A stretch of 64,000 bases of DNA, from assembly GCA_949152475.1 (NCBI GenBank), contig OX424562.1:4774001-4838000 (forward strand), read 5' to 3'. Below the pieces are notes generated by a model. The model was not told the DNA's origin. It ran no database searches and saw nothing but the letters and a program-made list of their open reading frames with translations. Positions 1 to 10,239 of the stretch are shown here, piece after piece (within the stretch, counting starts at the first letter, position 1; each line of letters starts with the position of its first letter). The translations under genes were made by a program, and so were the position numbers. Source of the stretch: Terebella lapidaria (Eukaryota > Annelida > Polychaeta > Terebellida > Terebellidae).

Positions 1-283
1 AAAACATTGGCGAATCTGTAACATAAATAGAAATACTAGGTCAATACTCACTGTTTATAATGTAGTTGAATATCCTAAGATGTAAGTTAGTGATTCCGAA
101 TATGATTTAGATGTTGCCTGTTTGAAAACTAGTGTAGATGTGATTTAAACTTTGTTGGCTGGTTGCCAAGGCAGGCGTAAACAAACGAGAAATCGCGGGA
201 ACTATGTATTTATTTCCACGGTAGAATGAGCTATAAATAGTAAACTCCGTTAGGCGGAACTGTCAAAATGTAACCCTGTCACA
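1..283 (-). repeat. Gypsy 3' LTR, cut by the window edge
   Basis: These 283 bases recur at 5634-5916 with a single A/G difference (position 268). In element orientation (minus strand) the LTR begins TGTGACAGGG at 283. The other end lies beyond base 1. A near-palindromic TATA-like motif (CTATAAATAG) lies at about 231-240. The near-identity of the two LTRs shows they are the ends of one recently integrated retrotransposon. Confidence 0.93.
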
Positions 284-296
284 TACTTCCCCCCAA
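284..296 (-). other. Polypurine tract next to the 3' LTR
   Basis: On the minus strand a purine-rich stretch (GGGGGGAAG core) directly precedes the TGTGAC start of the 3' LTR. This is the expected place for the plus-strand priming tract of an LTR retrotransposon. Confidence 0.6.
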
Positions 297-347
297 TGAA
301 GAATGGCGTCCCGACATTTACACATAAAATATGAACTATATACAAAA

Positions 348-680
348 CTAAGTCGGACGGAAAAAATCTGGAGGCCGGCGATTCCGCTGCGGGCGCTGTT
401 GTGGCACTTCCTCGTCTGAACTTAGCTCTTCGACAATAATGTCGAACCCTAAGTCTGATGGGAGAACTTGATCAGGATCAAAGTCCTCAACCATCACGAA
501 ATCCGGAGATGGTTTTTCCGACGGGTCGACAAAATACCCTAAGACAAGATCTTCTGTGTCTTCTTTCTTCTTTTTCCTCTTCCTCCCCCTCTGAAAGGGC
601 GTCATGCCTCCCGTGTGATGACTGGACAGGGCGCAACAGGCTACGATGTAACGTCCTAGTTGGCCCTCTTCCATCCACAC
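348..680 (-). pseudogene. C-terminal segment of Gypsy pol, in a shifted frame
   Basis: This is a 110-codon open frame overlapping the 3' end of the integrase frame. It carries a lysine/arginine-rich stretch, then an acidic stretch, and ends in an RNRRPPDFF motif of the kind seen at the C-terminus of Ty3/Gypsy polyproteins just before the polypurine tract. The integrase frame reads off into low-complexity sequence at about 620-690, so pol has probably suffered a frameshift there. It could instead be a natural overlapping frame. I see no chromodomain. Confidence 0.5.
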
Positions 681-2358
681 GTTTCACGTCATAGACGGGA
701 ATGTCGACGTTGGGTTGATGGACGACGATGTAGATGTCGTTCTCCCACTTGTCCGCGAGTTTACTTCGACCTTGAAAGGCCACCTTTTTGACAAGGACAA
801 GATCATCGATCTGTAAGACCGAAGCGTTCCCTTCCTTCTTCTCGATCTTGTCCGCAGTTTCAGCCATATTCTTGTGAGCGAGTTCATGGCAGAATTCCAG
901 TCGGTCTCGGACTCCAGAGATGTAGGTTGAGAGGTCCTCCTGATTGTTGTTGGACCAGACCTGGAATTCTTCATCCACAGGGAGACGTGGAGAGCGGCCG
1001 AACATCAGCTCATATGGCGTGAAACCAGTGGCATCGTGAGGCGTACAGTTGTAGGCCATCACCAAGGTGTTTAGGTAGTCCTTCCAGCGACCCTTCTTCT
1101 CTTCCTCCAAGGTCCCGAGTAACTTCAGGAGAGTCTGGTTCATCCGCTCACAGGCACCATTCCCACGAGGATGATACGGAGTAGTCCTGGACTTCGAGAT
1201 GCCTGTGAGGGAACACAGTTCCTTGATGACCGAAGACTCAAAGTTACGACCTTGGTCTGAGTGGATCCTGCTGGGATAGCCATACAAGTTGATGAAACTT
1301 TCAAGCAAAGCTTTCGCTGTTGTCTTGGCAGTCTCATTCTTTGTAGGCACTACCCGAGCGAACTTCGTGAAGTGGTCCACGATCACCAGAAGGTGCTCGT
1401 ATCCACCAGAAGGCTCCACCAGGAGGTAATCAACACACACCAACTCGAGAGGCTGAAAACTGAGGATCGGAATGATCGACGTCCGTTGCGGAGTTCCTTT
1501 CCTGCAAATACAACGATGGCACTTGGAAACGTACTGCTCTACAGCTGTGTACATTCCAGGCCAGAAAAAACGAGACCTCAAGAGTTGTTGTGTTTTGTCA
1601 CGTCCTGGATGACCGATGTCATCATGGAGCCTGGTTAAAATACGTGGACGAAGATCCTTTGGGACGACTAACTGATGGAGTGTGTTGATGTCCGTGTTGA
1701 CTTCCCGGAATAGAATTCCTTGATGAAGTTTGAGCTTGTCCCAGTCCTTGATGAGTCGAGTCCGTTCTGATGACTTTCCTACGAGTTCCTTCTTGGTAGG
1801 CTTGTGTTTGGCAATCAGACAACTGACCACCCACTTGATGTCAGCGTCCCGAGACTGTTCCTCGAACATGTCGACAGGTGTAACAACTTCTGAGGAAGTA
1901 CGAAGTGGATCCACGCTTGAAGCCGAGGAGGCCAAGCTGTAGACGAATGGGTCCACTGAAACACTGTTACACACAGCCTGAGTGACTTTACTGGACACAC
2001 ACGGAAGACGGGACAGAGCATCAGCATCTGTGTTTGTCTTCCCGGTCTTGTACTCCAGCGAAAAGTCATAGGTTGCCAACTTAGCCAACCATCGATGCCC
2101 TGTTGCATCGAGACGAGCTGATGTCAAAACGTAGGTTAACGGATTGTTGTCGGTCAGGACCTTGAACTTCTGCCCGTAAAGGTAATCCGAGAACTTGTCG
2201 GTCACAGCCCACTTGAGTGCAAGAAACTCCAGTTTATGTGCTGGGTAGTTCTCCTCCGAAGGCTTGAGTCCTCTGCTGGCGTAGGAGATAACCCTGGGCT
2301 GACCTTCCTGTATCTGATACAGGACAGCACCCAATCCCTGACCGCTTGCATCGATATG
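487..2358 (-). pseudogene. pol: Gypsy pol, RNase H and integrase part
   Basis: This is the distal half of a Ty3/Gypsy polyprotein on the minus strand. It opens with the RNase H motif HIDASGQGLGAV, followed by the typical VISYASRGL and EFLALKWAV segments. The integrase follows: an HHCC zinc module (HDDIGHPGRDKTQ ... CHRC) and a catalytic core with DD35E-type residues (VCVDYL, HSDQGRNFES, then the glutamate in GACERMNQTL). The frame is open across all of this. Upstream it is cut from the reverse transcriptase by an inserted 677-bp element, and the residues encoded at 2400-2499 belong to that insert. This part cuts RNA from the RNA/DNA hybrid and inserts the cDNA. The copy cannot be expressed as one polyprotein. 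Confidence 0.9.
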
Positions 2359-3035
2359 CAGGGCTCCCGGTAGGATTTTTTCGAAGGAGTACCGTACCCC
2401 ATGGGTCAAATTACAAGGGGTAAATTTTGAAATGAAGGGGTAATTTTCAAAAAAGGATGTACAGTGATTTTTTTTTCCAGTCAAAGTGACAGCTTCCATT
2501 ATGTTTACAAATCTCGCATATCCTCCAGGTTTTTCTCAACATTTCAGCACAATCCTAATAGTCAACGATAGCCCTTGCCCACAGTAGCTTTCTGAAAGTC
2601 TTCTATTGCAGAAAACGCACTTGTTTTACTCTCGAATAGTTCGTCGATTCATTGTAGAGTCGTGTTGAAGAAACGAAAGTGGGGAAATCCATTCCTTAAA
2701 TTTATATTCGCAAGAGGGCGCACACATAGGCTTTCGATGTTGCAGCCATTCGCACGGGGGCGCTGTAGTTTATTGTGCTCGAATTTTGATGACGTGTCAC
2801 ACAAATTATTCGCCAGCGAGTGCATTGCGCATGCGTCACTTGGGCGGAAATTGACTTTTTGATTATTTTCTAGAACTTCGTTTTTTGAGCTAATAATAAA
2901 TCGATGTCATTGTTTTTAAATTAGATTCCACAAATCTTTCGAGTGCGTAATCATACGCACTGGCCGTGATAGCACTGCGTAAATTCCAAAAAGTCATGCG
3001 TAATTACGCATTATTTTACGCTATCGGGAGCCCTG
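2359..3035. mobile_element. 677-bp non-autonomous TIR element inside pol
   Basis: The insert has 15-bp terminal inverted repeats, CAGGGCTCCCGGTAG at the left and the complement of CAGGGCTCCCGATAG at the right. Exact 6-bp direct duplications GATATG flank it (2353-2358 and 3036-3041). The duplication lies within the codons of the RNase H motif, so the insertion cleanly interrupted the Gypsy pol frame. No long ORF belongs to the insert, and its interior is AT-rich with ACGCA/TGCGT words near the right end. The CAGGG start recalls hAT elements, but those make 8-bp duplications. A 6-bp duplication points elsewhere (IS3EU or Dada types are known for 6-7 bp). Family left open. Confidence 0.85.
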
Positions 3036-4943
3036 GATATGCAACTCGAATGGACTACGATAGTCCGCAAAGCCAAGGATAGGCGCTGTGGTCAACCTGG
3101 TCTTCAAATCCTCAAACGACTTCTGTTGGTCTGGACCCCAGACATACTCAGCAGGCATGACCTTCTTTTTCTTCTTGGACTTGTTGAGATGTCCCTTGAG
3201 AAGCTTGTGGAGAGGGGCCGCGATGGAACTGAACTTGGGGACGAAGCGGCGGTAGAATCCCGCGAAGCCCAAAAACTTCTGAAGTTCCTTGATGTTAGTA
3301 GGCGGCTCCCAATCCTGGATGACCTTGATTTTACCCGGATCTGTGTGAATACCATCCTTGGAGACAACATGTCCCAAGTAAGTGACTTCTGATTTCAGAA
3401 AGTGGCACTTTGATGGCTTCAACTTCAGACCGAAGTCCTTAAGCTTTTGGAAAACAGCTTCGAGTCGTTGGAGATGTTCCTCGATGGTCGAACTGAAGAT
3501 TATGATGTCGTCTAAATAGACAAGACATTCCTGAGGCTGCATGTCTCCAAGACATCGTTCCATTAGACGTTGAAAGGTTGCTGGACTGTTGGCTAATCCA
3601 AAGGGCATAGAGTTAAACTCATAGAAACCCAATGGTCCCAGCGTGAAGGCCGTCTTCTGTTTATCCTCTTCTGCCATCTCTACTTGCCAGTATCCACTCT
3701 TGAGGTCTAAACACGAGAAGTATTTAGAACCATGGAGATAATCCATGGTCTCCTCGATGCGGGGCAAGGCATAGGCATCCCGAACAGTCCTCTTGTTGAG
3801 TTCCCGGTAATCCACACAAAAGCGAAGGGTGTTGTCCTTCTTCCTCACCAGCACTACAGGAAATGCCCAAGGACTCTGAGAAGGCCTGATGTGGTTGCCC
3901 TCTAACATCTCTCGGAGATGCTCCTTGAGTTCCAGATAGACACTGGGAGGAATACGCTGATGTGGGATCTTGATTGGTGTGTTGTCTGTTAACTTGATCT
4001 TGTGTCGAACGACGTCCGTGTGACCGTGATCCAGGTCGTGTGTCGAGAACACATCCGTCCACTTGACTAGGAGATCCTTCAGCATCTGTGCATGACAGCG
4101 ATCCTCAGGCCACTCAAACTTCTGAAGGAAGGATGGATCCGAAGACTTGAGGAAGGTGTCGTCATTCTCCACGGTCACTTGGTGCAGGTCGCACAGGACG
4201 GAACGTGACGGAATGGTCACGGGACGTGTTGACAGGTTCTGGAGCTCAACACACATGCGGTAGGTGGATACCCGTGCATTGTGGAACTCTAGCATAGAAG
4301 GTGTAACAAGTAACCCGCCAGGGAGCGAATGATCTGGATCCGCTTCTACCATGGCATGAGTCACAGTTGCACAAGGTATGTGGGTGGAGCGCATCAATCC
4401 CTTGACGACGACCCGAGAACGAGGAGGGATGACTTCCGCCTTGGTTGTCTTGATAACGCCGATGACTCCATCTGGTGAGTTGTTCTTCCTCATTGATGAC
4501 AGCACCATCATCCAAGCCGGCGACAGATCAGAGCTACAAGCCTGATCCTGAATGTCGTTGATGTACGGCTCGATGAAATTGGTGCCAATCACCATTGGGA
4601 CCAGGTCACTATAGGGATCACCAGGTAGCACTAGTGCTATAACTGGGAAGGTGACATCCGGGGTCGAGGGGTTGATGCATACGTCGAGCTCCGCGACTCC
4701 ATCGTATGGAAGAACAGTACCTCCAGCTACGGTGATGGTCAGTAGATCCTTGAGTGGTGACACACGGAGATCCGGAAGCTGACTCCGAACGAAGTCCCTC
4801 GAGACTGTAGTAACTTGGCTTCCGGTGTCCAGGAGTGCATCACAGGATACACCGTTGACACAAACTGGAGTAATGTTGGCACTTCCAACAAGAGGCTTAG
4901 GACTGTCACATGGGCCAGACACATGTCCTGCGGTGCTGACCAC
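3036..4943 (-). pseudogene. pol: Gypsy pol, protease and reverse transcriptase part
   Basis: The open minus-strand frame encodes an aspartic protease (ALLDTGSQVTT near residue 35) and a Ty3/Gypsy reverse transcriptase. The RT shows RFCVDYRELNKRT, the catalytic YLDDIIIFS box, YLGHVVS and the LGFAGFYRRFVP connection segment. The frame starts in the base triplet overlapping the gag stop, consistent with programmed frameshifting or re-initiation, and no good AUG is present at that point. It ends prematurely in the inserted element, just before the RNase H catalytic aspartate. Domain order PR-RT-RH-INT identifies the Gypsy (Metaviridae) lineage. Confidence 0.92.
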
Positions 4944-5187
4944 TACTCGTTTCCCGAGTCCTTGCCAATGTCACGATCGCGCTTCCGTTGAAGTGCGGGA
5001 CAGTCGGCAACAATGTGTCCGGACTTGTGACAGTAGAAACACTCTCGTGTTTCCCTGTACGGTTGGTTCCTCCGTGGAGCTGTATGGTGCGGAGTCTTGA
5101 CTTGGTTCGATCCTCCCTGGAGGCTCCATTGTTGTCGGGGTCGTGTTGCAACGAATGACGTGACTTGGGTTTTAGGGTTTTATTGGG
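4943..5187 (-). pseudogene. gag: Gypsy gag remnant with CCHC zinc knuckle
   Basis: Read on the minus strand, about 80 codons remain of gag, ending in a TAG at 4945-4943 where pol begins. They contain one retroviral-type zinc knuckle, CFYCHKSGHIVADC (C-x2-C-x4-H-x4-C), with basic flanks before and after. Upstream the frame meets a stop at about 5185. Only ~450 bases lie between here and the LTR copy, so matrix and capsid regions are missing. The knuckle would bind genomic RNA during packaging. The element must rely on gag from another copy, if it moves at all. Confidence 0.8.
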
Positions 5188-5633
5188 TCCAAGACAAAGA
5201 CCCTGTAATAATATAATAATAAATAACATGAGTAATATGATAACAAATGAAAACAAAGCGAACAGTTTATGATGAGCCATATATGTGAAATATATGGAAA
5301 CTAATGAAATACCTAAACCAGAATGATTTAATAAACTACACGGAATGAAATCGAACGAATTATAAAACTACCAGTACAGATCTACTGTATCACAGACATT
5401 CATTCCATTCATACGTGCAAGTGATCAAGTGTTATTTTACACATACAAAGCACCTTACCCCAGTTGTGAAAATGGAGGTCTGGACCGTTATGATAGATGA
5501 ATGGATGGGAAGTGACTGGTTGCTGTTTAAATACCTGGAAGGAAGAAATACGAGTTTGGATAAAATGCCTGGCGGCGCAAATAAACAAAGTCCAAACAGA
5601 TAAATCTCAGAAATCGGGAAATCCAACATTAGG
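5188..5633 (-). other. Gypsy leader region and unresolved inner part of the 5' LTR
   Basis: This holds the end of the 5' LTR (whose partner lies beyond the window edge), the primer-binding site and the leader. I could not fix the LTR boundary: a tg dinucleotide at about 5388 and others are possible, and no convincing tRNA-complementary primer-binding site was recognised. No coding frame is supported. Confidence 0.5.
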
Positions 5634-5916
5634 AAAACATTGGCGAATCTGTAACATAAATAGAAATACTAGGTCAATACTCACTGTTTATAATGTAGTT
5701 GAATATCCTAAGATGTAAGTTAGTGATTCCGAATATGATTTAGATGTTGCCTGTTTGAAAACTAGTGTAGATGTGATTTAAACTTTGTTGGCTGGTTGCC
5801 AAGGCAGGCGTAAACAAACGAGAAATCGCGGGAACTATGTATTTATTTCCACGGTAGAATGAGCTATAAATAGTAAACTCCGTTAGGCGGAACTGTCAAA
5901 GTGTAACCCTGTCACA
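5634..5916 (-). repeat. Gypsy 5' LTR (confirmed part)
   Basis: This copy of bases 1-283 has one difference. In element orientation it starts TGTGACAGGG at 5916, with the TGT...ACA type of end usual for LTRs. The sequence after 5916 is host flank. The matching flank at the other end is outside the window, so the target duplication cannot be tested. Confidence 0.92.
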
Positions 5917-6320
5917 GTATTTTAACTTGATATTTTAATTTGAACGTGAGGCTTGTGTCGATACATAGTATATAAATGTTACCTTGAGAAATACCGGAGT
6001 CACTTCCAATGTGTCACTGTATGTGGGAAAAATTAGTTAAAGGGAGGGGGTAGGGGATAATATAATACTGTTATGAATTTGCATCATTGGTATACTGTAT
6101 TACTAATAGTATTTTCATGATTACCATGAAGTCATAATATCTGAATATAAGACAGTGATAATATGATAATAGATAAAAGATAAAAGACCAATGTCATTTC
6201 TTTACTGATGAAGAACACAACTACTATTTATTAAGAATATAATATTCATTATAACTAATATTTATTATTAATATAAAATTAAGAACAGAATTATTAAAAT
6301 TAATCCAGAGGCCTGAGATA

Positions 6321-6680
6321 GGTTACCGGACAAAAATAGTGTTAACATGCACAAAATGGCCAGAAACGGATACTGACGCGATGTCAGATGGAATTTCTCA
6401 AAAAATCAAAAGCAGGACGATTCAAGTTCAATGAAACATATACATCACGAAGGAACATATGGGAATAAACTGGGTGTTTTTGGTGGTTGTAAACGGCTGC
6501 CATTTTAAACAAAAGTAAATAACTGAAAAAAACTTCTTTGAAATATTTCTTTCATATTTGTGTGCAATATTCCAGAAGGATTCAACTGTAAACTTCACAG
6601 ACATAATTGTTACGTACGAATGACAGATGGATGAACGCAATGCCATGCAAATAGGTTTTCAGACCATATGTCCGGTAACC
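6321..6680. mobile_element. 360-bp MITE with TA target duplication
   Basis: Perfect inverted ends GGTTACCGGACA and TGTCCGGTAACC are each flanked by TA (6319-6320 and 6681-6682). This is the target-site signature of Tc1/mariner-type elements. The interior shows no transposase frame, so it is non-autonomous. Confidence 0.75.
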
Positions 6681-7449
6681 TAAAATTATCAGATGAAGAT
6701 AAACTGTAAAACAATTAAGCAAACAATATTAAAATACCAATAACATCATATTACAAAAGTTATCAATCAGCAAACACCAGGGAATACAACAAACCTGAAA
6801 GAAATTTATTGAAATCGAGCAGTAAGGCATACAGTCAATCGTGCACGCTCAAAACGACCAAAAATTATGATTTGCCAGAAGGGGGGTGCAGTCATGTATG
6901 GGTCATGCGCTGGGATGCGCTGATAGCCCTAGTGAAACTGATGCATGTATCTTGAAGCCCATAGAATTCTGCACATTCAGGAGCTTATTCGAGCTTATCC
7001 GTTCATAAATAGGTATAGAAATCATCACCTGAACTTTGACGAACTTCAGTTGCTCAGCAGCACCAGAAAAACATAGCAAATCTCATAAATTTTTACATCT
7101 GTAGATAGCTGAAACCTCCGTCTTTGATATGACATCAAAAACGAAACCGCGACCTAAGTAGCATCCCTCTAAACATCGATCAACAATTATAACCCCACTG
7201 AGAGCGCCCGAAAAAAACGTGCATTTTTTCCGGTCGATTCGCTTACCCCACCCCACTTCAAATAATTATTTACATGTGTTGTTGATTTTAAAAAATTATA
7301 TAAAAATATACATATGGAAAGGGTTGTATTTTTCTTCCAAAAAAAATATACCTGCTTAATTTTAGAAAGAAATTTGAGCATTCCAGGATGTGATGAACAC
7401 TAGCCATTTAACATGGTGACAGATGGGAGAAGCCATTTTCCAGAAACGC

Positions 7450-7865
7450 TGTTCTTGATACTAGTACTCGGTTAACCGGTTACGGTTCGGTTACAGAGTG
7501 TAACCGGTTACAGATTTTGTGAACGGTTAAACGTGAATGATTTTGCACTCTCGTAATTCAGCCTAAAACACTTCACATCAGTTAAATTTCCCCCCAAACG
7601 CTCTGAATCGAAGTGATTTATCACTCTCCAATTCAAATAGAACATTTATTCATCATAATATTGCATATTTTCACGTGAAAATGACGTCTAATGTCGAGTT
7701 TCAGGCAGGATTTTGACACGGAGATTTGATAGAATGCGAACAGCGAAAAAAAATTGGTGTTCATTTGGACAATATAGCTCTATATTTTTGGACGAGTAAC
7801 TGGTTACAGTTCGGTTACAAGCTAATGAGTAACCGGTCACGAATTTTTGTACTCGTTTGAATCCC
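7450..7865. mobile_element. Possible relic of a GGTTAC-rich TIR element
   Basis: Clusters of ACCGGTTAC/GGTTCGGTTAC words at 7468-7515 recur in inverted, imperfect form at 7795-7855. GAGTAC/GTACTC motifs lie near both ends, and the right end reads GAATCCCT. Such ends are seen in hAT-like MITEs. No clean 8-bp duplication is visible. Confidence 0.35.
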
Positions 7866-9258
7866 TAATCTAGGCCTAATTGCAATCAACATGCAGTTGG
7901 CCTAACTATGGCAAGCTGTTGCAATCTGCCAAACTACCAACTGACCAAGGCAACATCAATCAAGAATACAGGTTCAGCCGTGGAGCAGGGTACAGGCGGC
8001 CATGATTATTGCCCGACGGCGGCCATACCTCATATTATGGAGCTACCCCGCCTTCTCGCTTCTCTGAGGGATGGAGCCTCGGAGTGCCTTGTCATAGTGC
8101 CTATTAGGTGTGAACAAGTATTGAACAAGACAAGACAAGAAGTAGTACAAAATCTCAAAACCGATCACTCGGACCCCTGTACTAGAATTGTAACTGATTA
8201 ATCTTCAAAAATATTTTGAATCAAGCTGCATGTCCGGCATGTCCGATATCTCCTTTAAAGCTTGTTCCCGACACAGCCGGCACACAAGTTCGCAAATTCA
8301 CAGGTGTTGATCACGTGACATTCAGTGCTAAATAATAGTGAATATGCATGCAGAAAGATCATAGATGTAGGATATGATCGTCGGCAATGATTTTAGTCTT
8401 GTAATTCTGCATGATTTCCGAAAAGAAACATGTGTTTAACAACATGAATAACTTTAATTTGTGATACATGTATTGGGTAACCAATTTCATGATCTGTATT
8501 CGATTAAAAGCCTGTAATCTATTCGGAACTGATTAATTCAGTACACGTCCGAGCCCTACCCCAAAGATGAAATGCCGCCCTCCCATGTCAAAACTGAACT
8601 GTATTTCTGACAAGAAAAAAGTCGAAACATTTAGTCAGCTAACTGGTTCAAATCAGGATTTACATTCTTAGTCAGAGGCGGGTCCTGATGTCAGTGCTCC
8701 CTAAGTCCAAAAAAATATCCACTTGTTATCGTGTTTTTCCTTACAATTAACCATTCTGAAGCTGGCCGGTGTACTTTTTCAAGTGAATTTCCTGACATCT
8801 TTGCCCCTCAAAAAAATTGTTTGTCTTTATCAAACTTATTTTCTGAATATTCTATAATTTGTAAACTGTATTCACGTTATATAATATGTTTTCAGGAATA
8901 AACCATTGACTTTTACTCCTCTTTCACTATTGTCTTGTCGGTTTCTAATAAATATTAAAAGCAGAACTTGCAATTGCAATCAAATAAGCTTCACATCTTA
9001 AACTGCTGGACCATGTTTATCGCACTTGTGCCGTGATTGGAATTGCAGTCAAGATTAATGTCCCAAGGCTTTGCCACTAGTAGACTACAGTAGTGGCAGC
9101 TGTGATGTTGGAAAATTGGGCCACAGACCCATTAGAGATATGTTGAACATTTTTTAGCTTGACCCATTTCGTCCAGTTCATGCTTCGTGATATTAGCATA
9201 ATATGTACCTATCCAGGGTGTCATCCTGCTCGAAATGATCTTAAAATAACTTTTCCAG

Positions 9259-10239
9259 GACGGAAATTTCCCAAACGACCAAAACACAGACTGGTGACCG
9301 AGGCTCGATTCGATGGAGAGTTGCTTGCGACTGACCCAGTGGAGCACATCGAGAGCCCAGACTTCACGCAGGAGCTAGCGTGGGAACTCGACAAGAAAGG
9401 CCTGCACCAGCATCGACTGCAAAGAACCTCAATAAAGGTTCAGGTGTATGCGGTTGATCCACAAAGTACCGTCCGTGAGGCTGTCGGCTATGTCGTCCTT
9501 GATCTTCGCTCTGCGCAGCACCAACAGGTCAGTGAGTTCATTCCAGTAATGTATTTGGGATTCAGTGACTGATATTTGCATGTATGTACATAGTTGTTAC
9601 TTGTAAGTTGACAGTAATGGAATAAGGTACCATGTGACATGCCAGAGACATAGCATGCCTGGTGCACATATATACCATATTGGTCCTAATAGTGGCACGT
9701 ACCCTAATAGTAGAGCACCCCCATGTTTTCCTCCAAAATGGTTGATTTTTATAACCTTGTAATTCACTTCATATCCTTCTGATAAAATCTTGGGAGTGTT
9801 CCAATCCACATATTTATGTTATGTGAATCATAATGAAGGGGATTGAAGGCTATAGGTATGTTATTCAGTGTTTTTTTTAAAATTTGACCTCGAGTTTGAC
9901 CTCATTTTCGCGTGCGTTGCAACAGTAAGTCTTGCTTTGGCTCACTGTGCTACTATTAGGACCAATATGGTATGCATTTCCATCAGTCAGCTATAATATA
10001 CCGTAATCAAAGTCAGTATGTATTATAGTATGGTTATGAATACATATTAATGTAATTATACTTCTTGCTGTTACATTCTCAACACATATCCCAGCAGACA
10101 TCCAAATGGTACCCATTGCTCCACTCCAAGTATCACAAGTCCAAGCCTGAGGTGCGACTGTCGATCTATGTGGACGATGATCATGGGGCAGAGGACCCAG
10201 GCTTCAAGGCTAAAGAGGCCCCCGCAAGACCGGGAACAG
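9259..10239 (+). CDS. CEP120: CEP120 exons for the N-terminal C2 domain (C2A)
   Basis: Two exons (9259-9527 and 10095-10239) encode residues 1-138 of the visible protein. The first exon begins at the second base of a glycine codon that matches the family's EGR-FPKRPKH segment. [22 protein letters not shown] and [11 protein letters not shown] form the beta-strands of the C2A domain, which binds microtubules and tubulin in studied homologues. The last part (SKWYPLL, VRLSIYV) completes the C2 sheet and leads to a linker. The intervening intron carries a 298-bp MITE. Confidence 0.93.

Larger units (their letters stand above)
5917..9258. other. Non-coding stretch upstream of CEP120 exons, probably intron 1
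   Basis: AT-rich sequence without a supportable gene. It holds a TA-flanked MITE (6321-6680) and a second possible element relic (about 7450-7865). I searched it for the short first coding exon of CEP120 (the family start, ending in a glycine codon split at a donor) and did not find one. It is therefore most likely intron 1, with the first exon upstream of the window. Confidence 0.5.

Noticed and set aside
2662-2862. Short frame inside the 677-bp insert as a transposase
   Set aside because: 66 codons without a DDE or other transposase motif; the insert is better seen as non-autonomous.
7413-7475. Short ATG frame (MVTDGRS...) considered as the CEP120 first exon
   Set aside because: It shares only the first two residues with the family start and ends at a stop without the expected split glycine codon and donor.
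7908-8201. 97-codon plus-strand frame upstream of CEP120
   Set aside because: No domain, no similarity to the CEP120 N-terminus, and no splice donor leading into 9259 in the right phase. Probably chance.
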